From the NCBI GenBank assembly GCA_039090855.1, contig CM076997.1, positions 169,290,709-169,354,708 of the forward strand: a stretch of 64,000 nucleotides of DNA, in the 5' to 3' direction. Position numbers and translations under genes: made by a program. Positions 31,141-42,525 of the stretch are shown here, piece by piece (positions within the stretch are counted from its first letter, which is position 1; each line of letters begins with the position of its first letter). Under the pieces are notes generated by a model. It worked only from the letters and a program-made list of their open reading frames with translations. It was not told the DNA's origin and made no database searches. This DNA comes from Macrothele yani. Lineage: Eukaryota; Arthropoda; Arachnida; Araneae; Macrothelidae.

Positions 31141-32688
31141 GTAGGAAATGTGATTGCTGTACTTGACGGGAGACGACATCATCGGTGCTGCCAAGCTCTG
31201 AAACCGAAAAATCTCCCTTGCGATTATTCTTTCTCAAAGTTGGGGACGATCCCCGGAACCTTTTGAACCTACCGTCTATATTTCTCATACCAGCTTGTCT
31301 TTAGTAAAAAAATATATATTTTTCTCCTTCTCCGTCGCTTCCTGAAAAGTGCTCCTCGGTTTTAGAGACAACGACTATCTGCAGAATGACATTTTATAGA
31401 AACAGAAGCTGCTTAGATTCAAGCCGCTCACCATACTCTCTTGAATGATTAGCTACCAGTGATCACAGAAACGATTATCGTCAAACGTTGTTTTTCATTG
31501 TTTTATTAATTGTTCAGCAATTTTCCACTAGGCGGCGTAAGCGCATCTATAGGCGCTTCTAGAGGCTGCAGTTTGCTGGTTTTTACGTTCATAATTTTCT
31601 CTTCCTCTTCTGACGGATATAATGACTCAAACGGCAGAACTGCAGCAAGTGATATCCAGTTACTGCTTTCTTGTATTCGTATTTTTAAATGGTAATAATG
31701 CAAAATTGAAAATAACGTTCAGTATAACTGAACGTTCAGAACAGGGTGCTTATTAAATGCTCTCCAGAGTATTTTACGTTAAACTAAAGAATCAGATTTC
31801 ACCGAAAAACTACTTGGAAAGAAAATAAATTAAACTGTTGAAAAAGATTATTATTTGCAGTTATTTTACATAAATAGTTTCAGTTGCGTGAAAATAATTT
31901 CCTCCCAATGGAATATTTTCCCTATTACAAAGCTAAATAAATTTTCAACAAAAACAGGAGAAGGAAAAAAGGGCAACAGACGAAAAAGGAGTAGATAAGG
32001 AATTCAGGTGCACAAAGCCGACAGCTATTATAAAGGAAGTAAAAAACTGGGGAAAAAGAGGAAAGCAAAGCACAACAACAAAAACCGTTGCAACTCTCAC
32101 CACGCGAGAATTAGTAGTAAGGAAAATAGTGGATAAGAAATGGTAGACTGAACGATACACCAGTAGAAGTGAGAAAGAGACATGAGAATTTGTCTTGAGG
32201 ATAATGCACCTGCTGTAAGAAATAAGAAACACTGACCCTACAAAGTCAAAAGACAAGCAGAGACATATATTATTTGGGACGTAAGACTAAGACTTGCAGA
32301 TCAAAGAGTTGAAATGAGTTAGTCGAGTATGGTTTCAAAGCGTTTATTTAATTTGTTCTAGCCAACACAGGTCCATGATATGAAAAGTAGCTTTCATAAT
32401 TTTTACAAATGTATACATTGCGAACACAAAGCAGAGTTCGAGATGGGTCAGGTACGGGTTCGATCAGCGTGTTGGATTTTTGTTTGGCGGCGGCTGCTTT
32501 CAGGCATTCCCGATACTCTCTAGTTCATTGGACTGCAGTCTTCTTAGGCTTCTTACATTCCTCATCACTTGCTCTTACCTCTCGTTTTCATTTAATCCAC
32601 TTTTGTTGGCGTTCATTCTGCGAATTCCGCGGCATTGTCGAAAATGTTAACCCCTTCGCATGAAATCAATTTCAAAAAGTTTTAGTTT
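31141..32688. other. 1.5-kb unassigned region
   Basis: No motif, tRNA or terminal repeat recognised. Open frames here are short and compositionally biased. Confidence 0.35.
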
Positions 32689-32940
32689 AAACCACTTCAA
32701 TATGTTCTTTATATATTTGAATAGATCTTGTCGAGAGCTTTAAAACGATAGTACGCACAGTCGTTTTGCAATCACGGTTGTCCAGATAAACCGCGTTATT
32801 ATCAAAAGTGTGCACCGGTTCACTGGAAAGCAATTTTTAAAATGATCAGTCCAAACCACTGCAAAGTGTTCTTCGTATATATGAATAGATCTCGTCGAAA
32901 ACATTAAAACGATACCACGCACAGTCGTATTGCGTACACT
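32689..32940 (+). repeat. Tandem duplication with ~164-bp period
   Basis: The block AAACCACTTCAATATGTTCT to CGCACAGTCGTTTTGCAATC (32689-32776) is repeated from 32853 to 32935 with about 15 percent difference. Both contain GAATAGATCT and TTAAAACGATA. The second copy runs into the dispersed repeat at 32960. Confidence 0.75.
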
Positions 32941-32959
32941 GTGGCCGATATACGCTGAG

Positions 32960-33214
32960 TCAAACACGTTGGCATACCCAAAAATATTGCATCACTTCCC
33001 TCCCGCACAGGGAGCGAGGGTAGCGTCACGCGTACGATGTATTGCGCAGTACGCGAATTGGACTCCATGCTGTTTACGAATTTGCTAACAACATTAGTGT
33101 GAGGCACGTATTTTTAACGCTATAATGATTTCAACTGGGACCTATTTTTGTCACAGGATGTCGGCCGTAAGTCGCCTCGTACTATCCATGGAGTTAGACG
33201 TAGTCCTACGTCAG
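32960..33214 (-). repeat. Dispersed repeat R, copy 1 (inverted relative to 51062)
   Basis: The reverse complement aligns over ~250 bp with 51062-51325. It contains the palindrome-like GACGTAGTCCTACGTC at the 33200 end, GCATGGAGTCCAATTCGCGT, and ACCCAAAAATATTG at the other end. Both copies keep the open frame N-S-M-E-S-N-S-R-T-A-Q followed by IVRVTLPSLPV and IFLGMPT. Nature unknown. Confidence 0.75.
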
Positions 33215-33288
33215 AAATTCCAGAAAAGATCTTGAATGTGCCAAAATGAATGTAACATGTACAGTAGAAAACGTGAGATATAGGCAGA

Positions 33289-33501
33289 CCCGCTGGCGCC
33301 GTGGTCTAAGCGATGGCTTCTGATTATTCGTCCGAGTTGGGTACGGGTTCGAATCCCGGTGAGGCATGGATGTTGTTTTGTTTTATTGCACTGGCTCTGT
33401 CCCTTCCCTGGAACCAATGGCCCTAATTTACGTGCGTGTGACTGCTTATAGCCCACTCAGATGCTCGCGGTGGTCCTAAAACCCCGATCAAAAAAAAAAA
33501 A
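33289..33501 (+). mobile_element. tRNA-derived SINE (SINE-B), full length
   Basis: The tRNA-like head has GGCGCCGTGGTCTAAGCGAT (A-box region) and GGGTTCGAATCCCGG (B box). It is followed by GTGAGGCATGGATGTTG, CCTTCCCTGGAACCA, the GACTGCTTATAGCCCA block, GCTCGCGGTGGTCCTAAAAC and an A12 tail. About 210 bp in length. Confidence 0.9.
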
Positions 33502-34159
33502 ATACAAACAGCGAAATACAAGTATTCATTGATAAAACAAAGAATAGAAATAGACAGCCGCATAAATTTATTTTACAAAGAAAAAAGAAACTAAACTTTA
33601 TTATTCCATTATTTTGCCGCAGTAAGTTTCAAAAATAACAATTTTAAATTAAGTGCCTTGTATTTTAAAACTTTTCTGATTAGGGCTGTAGAGCATAATG
33701 CGATGTTTAAGCTCCCCTGAAGTTATTTGAGGTGAAAAACATGTTAAAATTTATCTATTCAGAAGAAAATTAGAGCTATAATTCGCTTCTGTACATAATT
33801 TGAGCAAACTAAAATTGTTGTAAGAGAGCTTGCTTCTGAAAAGTATCCCTTTTTTAAAGCATTAATGGAAAACACTTCTAAGATTATATCTTTCAAGCCG
33901 TACTTCCCCATGGAATAACTAACTTTGTTCATTCTCATATAGTACAAGAAGTGATATTTTATTGTCTTATGTATATGTCTTTTAATGAGAAATGTTAATA
34001 CTGCTTATGCTTTCATTGTAGGTTGTCCGTTTTTTTCCTCATATTTGGAGCCGCCTGGGCTGATTTGGACATCCATGTATGTTCTCCACTACAGAGGAGT
34101 TGCGGTAATACTTAACATCTGATTATTTGCTAAAGAAAAAACTCAAAAGTCCGATATGA
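33502..34159. other. Unassigned AT-rich stretch
   Basis: Nothing recognised on either strand. Confidence 0.4.
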
Positions 34160-34173
34160 TACAGGGTGTGATA

Positions 34174-35716
34174 TACACTGCCGGACAATTGCTAAGGACG
34201 GAATACAATTGCAACGGTAGCAACCATAAAATGGAAGGCAGGAAAATGTGGAAATTAGCATAAGTGCGGGATACAGTAAGACGTGTTGTGCGTATGCAAA
34301 GTATTGCCGAACTTGTTCGTGACGTCATAGCGCTGATAAGAGATATAAAGGATTTGACGCGTATTGACCGTTGTTGTTCAAACGCAAAGTTGAAAGGGAA
34401 AGAATCAAATGACGAACTTGCAATTTTTAGTATGTCTTCCCGACATCACCTAGATGATTTTACGCGTGGCCGTATTATTGGCAAGATTGAAGAAGGGCGA
34501 AAAATAACAGATGTTGCCAGGGAGTTCGACGTCAGCCACAGTGTTGTTTCAAGGCTTTGGAAATCATTTCAAACAAATGGAGAGTGTAGCAAACGTCACG
34601 GGGGAGATCGTGTTCGCAGTACGACACCTGCAGAAGATCGGTACATAGTGCTATCAACAAAAAGACACCGGCGCAGCACAGCAGCTAGTGAGGTAGCAAA
34701 TCAGTTTATGGCTGCTAATGGCAAGCGGATCTCCCGAAAAACTGTCGCCAGACGTTTGCATGAAGGAGGACTATACGCCCGCCGTCCTGTTGTGTGCATC
34801 CCATTGTCCAGACGTCACCGTACCGCCCGTTTGCAATGGTGCCATCAACATCGCAATTGGACTGATAACGACTGGTCTGCTGTCCTCTTCTCAGATGAGA
34901 GTAGATACCGTCTATCGTCTGATTGTCGACGACAACTGATCTGGCGTGATAGTGGTACTGCATATTGACCAGCAAACATACAGGAAAGGGACCGATATCC
35001 GACATGTAGTGTCATGGTATGGGCTGGCATCATGATCAATGGCCGTACGTCCCTCTATGTGCTTCCAACTGGGACTATGACTGGCCAACGATACATTAAT
35101 GATGTTCTGCTACCTCATGTTCGCATGTTACGTGGTGCTGTCGGTGATAGATTCATTTTCATGGACGACAACGCAACATGTCATCGAACAGTCGCTGTCC
35201 AGGAGGGTCTTGAGAGCGAGGATATTCAACGCCTTGTATGGCCAGCACGTTCTCCAGATCTGAATCCCATTGAAAATGTGTGGGATGCTTTGGGGAGGAG
35301 TATTCTGGTTGCCAATGCCCTCCAATAAACAAAGACACCCTCATCCGTGCACTGACAGAGGAATGGAATAAATTACCCCAACAGCTGCTTGATAATGTTG
35401 TGCAAAGCATTACACGACGTGTGGAATCTTGTATCGCCCTCCATGGTGGCCATATCCCGTAATGACAACTTACGGTGGAACGCCTGCGGACGGTAATTGC
35501 ATTTTTTTCACGTTTACGTATTCTGCACAAAATGGCCTGTTTGTCCCTTGAACACGTTCCAAAGCCTTCTGGATTTCAGAGCACAATAAATGGTCTTTCT
35601 TGTAATGTCCTGGCATTCTGACATTATTTTATTTCACATGGCATCCAAATACACTTACTTTTTTATGCGCTATATAGCCGTTTATGATCCGTCCTTAGCA
35701 ATTGTCCAGCAGTGTA
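34174..35716 (+). mobile_element. Tc1-like element, nearly intact, nested
   Basis: Inverted repeats TACACTGCCGGACAATTGCT (left) and TACACTGCTGGACAATTGCT (right, minus strand) bound 1.54 kb, with TA target duplication inside the left end of the host element at 34160-36275. It is among the least decayed transposons in the window. Confidence 0.92.
34432..35462 (+). pseudogene. Tc1-like transposase with one in-frame stop and one frameshift
   Basis: The start is Met 34432 (MSSRHHLDDFTRGRIIGKIE). The HTH continues with GRKITDVAREFDVSHSVVSR and KTVARRLHEGGLYARRPV. The first Asp is in AVLFSDESRYRLSSDC (~34880). A TGA at 34966 interrupts the frame, and the same frame continues with VMVWAGIMINGRTSLYVLPT. 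The second Asp is in RFIFMDDNATCHRTVAVQEG (~35160). The Glu is in SPDLNPIENVWDALGRS (~35270). A one-base shift near 35325 separates the C-terminal NKDTLIRALTEEWNKLPQQL. The full DD34E triad survives and the expected length is ~343 residues. Confidence 0.9.
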
Positions 35717-36275
35717 TAAAAGAGGCCTGGCTAAAAATTCAAATCCACCTTAAGTATGCTTCGGCATGACGCCTCAGATATTCCCGTTGCAGACAATAAT
35801 TGGCGAATCGACTTCCGAGAGCTTTGTAACATTATTGTGCACACATCCTTGATATTGTCTTCAGTACGAATGGTCTTGGGTTTGTTTCTTTTCCTGTTGC
35901 ACACCGTGCCGGTTTCACGAAATTTCTGCACTAACTTCTGTACCACTGTGCTGCATAATGTGGAAACATTTTCTGTAAATAACCCATTTAAAACCTTATA
36001 TGAGTTATTTCTGAAATACTGTTCCACAATAAAAATCCACTGTTCCGTACTTAAAACCATTTCCGTTGCCTTTGTTCTCAGTTTATTTACACTTATGACC
36101 GTGTACCTACACTGCTCTGGCTGTAACTAACCACTCCGGAGAATTCCTTTGCAAGTGTTACTCAAAAACCGGCTAGAAGTGGAACAAAGCGGTTTTAACT
36201 GGAAACCCGCCAAACAAATTTAACCCGCCTAACAACGTCTGGCCACAGGGCCTCTTTTATATGGTGCACCCGGTA

Positions 36276-37000
36276 CTATGAATTTAATATTTTTTAGTGG
36301 TAAAACATGTTAAAACAGAAATAAAATATCAGTCATAAATTTGACACTGTTTCTACCTTACAAGGGCGTAAATTTGTGGACTTGTATTTGCAATGAAGCA
36401 TTTCACGGAGAATTATTCAGAACGACCGTCAGTCAGTCGAGAGTTTCCTGTAAACTGAGTTTACTATGAAAATCAGTCTCAAACAATGATGTGCCCCAGT
36501 CCAATGGCGTTGAATCTCTCCCCTCCCTGGAACCAGTTATCACAAATCAAGGATGAGTAACAGTCTATAGCCCTACAAGTGGATAATGGTACCCGCTAAA
36601 CTATGAAACAAAGAACAAAACAGATTTTTACTTTACATTTAGCCCTAAGTCAGCTGAGGGTAATCTGTCGCACCCAGTTTTGCGAAATAAAGCTGCAAGA
36701 ACGAGGTTCATTGAAAACTTACGAACACACAGTTTCCCTTCATTTACTGCTGGGCTTATGAGAAATTCTAGTAACTGCAGTATAAATAAGCAGTCGCTCG
36801 TCTCTTATTTAAGTGTCGCGGATGGCATAGTGTTCAGCGCATCCGGCTGTTAAGGACCTTGGTCCAATCTTGGTATAAACGCTCGGACGACTGAATATCT
36901 CAAATCTTCCTACTTCTAAAGGCTGTTTAAGACTTGGGGTCAAACACACCCTTCGTAAACTTTTCTACATAAGTCTCTAATTTATATTTATTAAGGCTAC
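36276..37000. other. Unassigned region with SINE-like scraps
   Basis: A SINE-B tail-like piece lies near 36520-36600 (CCTCCCTGGAACCAGTTATC). A tRNA-like piece lies near 36815-36895 (GGATGGCATAGTGTTCAGCG). A single copy of the AAGCAGTCGCTCGTCTCTTA block (as in the minisatellite at 8026) lies near 36787. None is a complete element. Confidence 0.5.
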
Positions 37001-37009
37001 CAGCTTCGG

Positions 37010-37125
37010 GGATAGGGACAGCTAGTTGCGTAAGACTAAGGCACCGCCCACTCCTGATTCAGCACCACTACGCCGAACTGTCAAACCAGCGCTTAAACCA
37101 CCGCGCCACACTGGCGGCGTCGTGT
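37010..37125 (-). mobile_element. tRNA-derived SINE head, minus
   Basis: The minus strand reads CGCCGCCAGTGTGGCGCGGT then GGTTTAAGCGCTGG, resembling the GGCGCAGTGGTCTAAGGCGC start of SINE-B. No clear B box or tail is left, so the call is tentative. Confidence 0.5.
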
Positions 37126-37822
37126 TTCAGGAAAGGCTGTGTTTTAAATTAACCAAGTAGCTTTCGTGATTCAGCAAAAGGAGGATCACGCATAAATGAA
37201 TGATTTTTCACGTACTCCACTTATTAATTCTGAATCGCGAGAATAATGCCACGAAGAATAACGGGACGGAGTCCAGTTGCCCTAGAAACGATTTTCCGCG
37301 TGTCTATTCTGAGATATCTGTCGTAGTCCTGGCAGGCAGTATCGCACCATTTGCAGAAACTTGTATTGCACGAAGCGTGCGAGATCTATTGACTTTAACT
37401 CGGCTGCAGGTTTTTCCGAAAAATATCGATAAGAGAGCACGTTAAGCTGCTTCCTCACGCTAACATCTGATCAATAAACCTACGTTGTTGTCAAGCTGAC
37501 AATGCAACCTAAGTGTTCATGAAACTATGTGACACACGAAAATCTTTCGAAAAAAAAAAAAAGCGAAATTCACTAACTTCCTTGTACGTAGTCTGCTATA
37601 TTCCTGATATGAATAGTCTCACAGCAATGGAAACAAAACTTGGTATGATTACTTCGAGCGTTTAATATATGTGTATAAACTCGTAGGACAATTTGTTAGA
37701 AACACACTCATGGTGCGTGTCTAGAAAGCCACATTCAGCCTCTACGCTGGCAGTTCTCGTTTGTCAGTTGAACTAGTATATCTGTCAAGTGCGTCATTGC
37801 AAAGGGATGACTGGTCATCGTT
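37126..37822. other. Unassigned stretch
   Basis: No feature recognised beyond short A-runs. Confidence 0.35.
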
Positions 37823-38034
37823 CCTGGTGGCGCAATGGGCAAAGCGTTGGCTTCTGTCCGTTAGTCCGAGATGGGTCCAGGTTCAAATCCCAGTGAGGCA
37901 TGAATGTCGTGTTTGTCTTTCGGTTCTCTACCTTCCCTGGAACAAGTGGCCATAAACTAGGGACTAGAGACTGCTTATAGCCCATTTGAGTTGCTCATGG
38001 TGATCGTTAAGTCGTTAACCGCGCAAGAAAATAA
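37823..38034 (+). mobile_element. tRNA-derived SINE (SINE-B)
   Basis: The head is CCTGGTGGCGCAATGGGCAA (A-box region) with CAGGTTCAAATCCCAGTG (B box). The body contains GAGGCATGAATGTCGTG, CCTTCCCTGGAACAAG, the ACTGCTTATAGCCCATTTGA block and GTTGCTCATGGTGATCG. The A-tail is short and degraded. Confidence 0.85.
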
Positions 38035-38310
38035 TAGACTGGTTAGCAGTGGTCAGGGGTCACCTGAGAAAGTATGCGTGGCAAAATTATCGAAAGAGAG
38101 ACACCTAAAGTATCATCTGTGTACGGCATAATTCGCCAAATACCTGTCTTTTACGGAAACACGTCTTCTTAGTTATCTAACTCGTTTTGCAGGTATCTTT
38201 CGTGGGTGCAATCGCTTTCTACACTGATCCACGACAGTTGCTCTTTGAGAAGGAACACACATACGGGTATGGTATACGAGACTTATGAGCGTAGGGCACA
38301 TCATGGACTA

Positions 38311-39380
38311 TACACTGAGTGGTCAAATTATTATGACCACCTGGTTAGTACGCTGTCGGGCAACCTTTTGCCCTTAATACTGCTTGAATTCGTCTTAGTA
38401 CGAACTCTATTTAAAGTCGGTAAGTGCCTTGGGGTATATCAGCCCAAATGCGACGAATTACACCCTCCAGCTCTGGAAGATTTAATGGTAGCGGATCCAC
38501 CTATCTGATGTCCGTTTCGAATTCATCCCACAAATGCTCCATTGGAATAAGATCTGGTGACTGAGTGGACCATTGTAGCAAGGAAAAATCACCGTGATGC
38601 TCCTCAAACCATTCGCGTACAGTGCGAGCACTATGACATGGAGCAGTGAACTGCTGGAAGTGTCAATCTCCATTGCGATAAACCATCAGCATAACTGAGT
38701 GGACTTGGTCGATAACGATATCTAAATACCTTTGCGTGGTCAGACGTTGTTCCACACGAATCAAAGGGACCAAACACTCCCACAAAAACATGCCCCAGAC
38801 CAATGCGTTGCTTCCGCCAGCTGGGCGGTCTGGATGCGTTTCTCGTTCGCTGCAGGTAGCAATGGCTTAAGGGTATGCAGTCTGCTTCTGTGGCCCGTAC
38901 GATGTAATGTGCGGCAAACTGTACGTTGAGAGGCCAGCGGACAATATCCCTGATTAAGAATATCTGTAATCTGACGAAATGTTGCCTGTCTGTTTGATTG
39001 AACAAGTCTGCGTACTCTCCGCTCAGTTCGAGGAGCATCCCTGTAGACGACCACACGCTTTGCGCTCAGACCCAGTTTTTTTACTGATGGTCCACTCTCT
39101 GTAAACATTAAAAACTGCTGCCCGCGAGCAATTCACAAGTGAAACCGTTTATCTAATGCTTGCACCAATGCTTCGAGCATCAACAATCATTCCACCTTCA
39201 AAGTCCGTCAGATCGCATTTCTTACTCATTACTTCTTAGGCAATGCACTTCATTAACCTTTGTATGAATTTAGCGTTCTCTTTTTGTACCGATTCAGCCA
39301 TCTTGCCTCAGCAGCATCTGCGGGATAGCTACTTTGCATAAAATAGTCTGGTGGTAATAATAATTTTGCCACTTAGTGTA
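38311..39380 (-). mobile_element. Tc1-like element, degenerate
   Basis: The left end TACACTGAGTGGTCAAATTA and the right end on the minus strand TACACTAAGTGGCAAAATTA bound 1.07 kb. The minus-strand transposase fragments include GLSAKRVVVYRDAPRTERRV and RQATFRQITDILNQGYCPLA. Also present are a first-Asp-like region near 38790-38760, partly in another frame, and remnants of the C-terminal half at 38670-38480. Frames are heavily broken. Confidence 0.82.
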
Positions 39381-39414
39381 TATAATATTGGCAACGTCGG
39401 TAGTTCTTCATATT

Positions 39415-41752
39415 TCATATATATATATATGGAAATACTCTCGTTGAGTTTGCAGAGGCAGAAGGGTTTTTCATCTTGAACTCCTTCTTCAAGAAAAAGC
39501 CACACAGGAAATGGACATGGAGACATCCAAATGGGACGACAAGTGAAATTGATTTTATTATGTGTAACAAAAAATTCGTCATAGAAGACTGCAGTGTGCT
39601 AAACAAGTTAAACACAGGTGTGACCATAGATTGGTGAGATGTAAGATGCACCTCAACACTAAACTTGAACGTGGCAAGCTCATAAGACAAACAAAATCTA
39701 TTGACATAACCAACCTTAAAAAACACCATAATACCTTCAAGTTGGAACTGAAGAACAGGTTCTCTGCTTTAGAAGGCCTAACATCGGAAGAAGTGGACAT
39801 CTCTGAAGTTAACAGAAAAGTAACCAAAGCTCTTATGGAAACAGCAACAAAATTAGCTGGGTCTAAGAACAAGTTGCATGTGAACAAATTATCAGGAAAA
39901 AACAAAATGTTGATGCAAAAAAGAAGAGAGATGAGGACAACTAAAGAAGATGTGACTTCCAAAGTGGAATATATAGAGCTATGCAAGACAGTAAGAAAAA
40001 GTATCACTGAAGACGTAAGGAAATTCAACTGTGAACTAGTGAGGAAAGCAATTGAAAACAACCAAAGCCTAAAGATAGCAAAGGGACATCTCAGTAAGGG
40101 AAGAAAACAGATTATGGCACTGAGAAAAGAAGATGGTTCTGTAACAAGAAATAGAGGCGAAATTTTGACAAGAGTGAAAGATTTCTACTCCAAATTATAT
40201 GAAAGGGATGATACATGTACTCCAGACATCATGAAAGGTACCAGAGTTCTTCCAGTCCTCCCAGCAGAAGTTGCTCATGCAATCAAGAACATGAAGCGGG
40301 GGAAAGCTCCAGGAGAAGATTTAATTACTGTAGACATCATACAAGAAGCAAGTGGATAAATTGAAACAGTACTCGCCCAAATTTTCACTCGATGCCTTAA
40401 TGAAGGGAAGATTCCTGAGGATTGGAACAATGCTACAATGATCCTGCTACATAAAAAAGGTGACCTTGAGGATCTCAGGAACTACAGACCTATCAGCCTC
40501 CTATCAGTGGTTTATAAAATCTTCACCAAAGTTCTTTCACACTGCTTGAAGGTAACACTGGACATGGCTCAACCGAGAGAACAAGCTGGATTCAGGAGTG
40601 GCTACAGCACAATAGATCATATCCACGTACTGAGAGAACTAATTGAAAGAGCGAGGGAATATGAACTTCCATTGTGCATGGCTTTTATCGATTATGAAAA
40701 AGCCTTTGATTCGGTGAAACCATCAGCAGTTACAACGGCTCTGAAATCCTGCGGTATTGAAGATGCATACATTAATATTATTAATAACATCTATGAAAAT
40801 GCAAGTGCAAAGATTCGGCTGTTTGAAAATACAACACACATTAAAATTGGAAAGGGAGTGAGACAAGGTGACACCATATCTCCCTCTTTAATGCCACATT
40901 GGAAAATGTCTTTCATTCATTGAACTGGGAAAACAAAGGGATAAAGGTTAATGGAGATTATCTAACCCACCTTCGTTTTGCTGATGATTTTGCAACTACC
41001 CCATCAGAGCTGCAGAGTATGATCCAGGAACTTGCTGACAAGAGTAAAGAAGTGGGATTAAAAATGAACTTTCAGAAGACAAAAGTGATGTTCAATGCTT
41101 TTACAAGAAATGAAGATTTATCGATTGATGGAGAAAAGCTGGAGATAACAGATACGTATGTTTATCTTGGACAGCAGATATCAAGTGAGGGTCGCATTGA
41201 TGAAGAAATTAATCGGCGTACAAAACTTGCCTGGTGAGCTTTTGGAAGAAACAGCATAATTTTCAAGAGCAATATGCTGTTATGTCTTAAAAAAAAGTGT
41301 TTGATCAATGCATCCTTCCAGTGCTTACGTATGGTGCAGAGACGTGGACCTTAACTAAAAGAGACATACAAAGGCTGCAGACAACTCAAAGTAGTATGGA
41401 GAGGTGCATACTTGGTGTAACCAGGAGAGATAAGAAGAGGAACTCGTGGATCCGAAAAATGACAAGAGTGGAAGACATCATGATCAGAGTTAAATCCCTG
41501 AAATGGCAATGGGCTGGACATACTGCCAGAAGGACAGACCATAGATGGACAGCCGAAATTTTAGATTGGATTCCAAGGGACAGGAAAAGACCCAGAAAAA
41601 GACCACATGGGAGATGGGTGGATGAAATTCGAAAATATGCGGGAGTGTCATGGAGGAGACTGGCACAAGACAGACCGTTGTGGAGGAAACTTGGGGAGAC
41701 CTTCGTCCAGCAGTGGATTGATAATGGTTGACAATGATGATGATGATGATAT
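39415..41752 (+). mobile_element. LINE (RTE-like), 5'-truncated, ending in (GAT)n
   Basis: The element starts within the endonuclease domain and ends in a short TGATGATGATGATGATATAT tail. A short tandem-repeat 3' end instead of poly(A) is common in RTE-clade LINEs. No target duplication was identified. Confidence 0.82.
39430..41731 (+). pseudogene. Endonuclease/reverse transcriptase ORF of the LINE, broken
   Basis: The endonuclease C-terminal part reads EFAEAEGFFILNSFFKKKPH and WTWRHPNGTTSEIDFIMCN, ending in the catalytic DHRLV near 39622. A Lys-rich linker follows. The RT begins with IKNMKRGKAPGEDLITVDII, then LHKKGDLEDLRNYRPISLLS, QAGFRSGYSTIDHIHVLREL and MAFIDYEKAFDSVKP. The catalytic box is FADDFA at ~40976. 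The C-terminus has LTYGAETWTLTKRDIQRLQT and GRWVDEIRKYAGVSWRRLAQ. I see in-frame stops at 40357 and 41235 and frameshifts near 39615, 40890 and 41290, so this copy is dead. Confidence 0.88.
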
Positions 41753-42525
41753 ATTTATTTTGTTCCTCATAGAACTAGCGTAGAGTAATTGTGCATTTAT
41801 GAGCGTCGACATTTGAAGAAGTTATTTGTAAAAAGTAGCATAAACTGACGTAACTGAGAATATTTTCCTTCAATTCAGCCATTCCACTGGATTAGATTTG
41901 AATGATTCTGCCAGCCATAGTTTGTCTCACAACTGTGTGTGACTTCTTTTTCCTTTTCTGATTTTAATTAACATCTGTCTCTTCTAAATTCGCAGCACGG
42001 TGACACGTGATTTTTCCAGCGCTTTGTGTCAACAAAGAGCGATTAGGTCTGACCTAATGATCTGATGGATGCGCTTTTTTCCGTATTACTTGACTCACTA
42101 CGGCCCAAACTACTAATTCTGGTTTCCGGCGGAGAGGCGCGCCTGTTGACGGATTGTTAATAAGTATGCAAAGAGAGGTCAACTTATGAAAAGGGTTATC
42201 TCATCATTATTGTATAGATTTGAACGAGCACAATTTATTTCGACAACAGTTTTAAGCTTAGCATTCTGAAAAAAGTTTAAATTAAACAATCTGGAATTTT
42301 CTGAAAACTAAAAATTTTACAGTTTATTAATACACATGGCCATAACGTTCGGAGTAAAAAATCTTGTTCCAAATGCAGCAGAAGGGATGTCGTGGTAAAC
42401 AAATATATCTGTATGCTGCCGAGAGGAAAAATTTGGAAACTAGAAACGCATGGAAGATTTCGGTAATTGTTCTAGGTGTTCATTTTTTCTCCAATCTTCT
42501 GACAGCTGTAAGCGTACATAAGGCG
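41753..42525. other. Unassigned AT-rich stretch
   Basis: No coding or repeat feature could be supported. Confidence 0.4.

Larger units (their letters stand above)
34160..36275 (-). mobile_element. DUF4817-type transposon remnant, split by a nested Tc1 element
   Basis: After removing the Tc1 at 34174-35716, the left end reads TACAGGGTGTGATATAAAAG and the right end, on the minus strand, TACCGGGTGCACCATATAAA. Both continue AGAGGCC. These inverted repeats bound about 570 bp. The minus-strand frame 36060-35750 reads MVLSTEQWIFIVEQYFRNNS and LVQKFRETGTVCNRKRNKPK, then SSRKSIRQLLSATGISEASC. This is the helix-turn-helix N-terminus of a DUF4817-type transposase with no catalytic domain. It is a non-autonomous deletion derivative, later hit by Tc1. 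Confidence 0.8.

Noticed and set aside
39579..40061. 160-codon minus-strand frame opposite the LINE
   Set aside because: It is the antisense shadow of the LINE endonuclease/RT frame.
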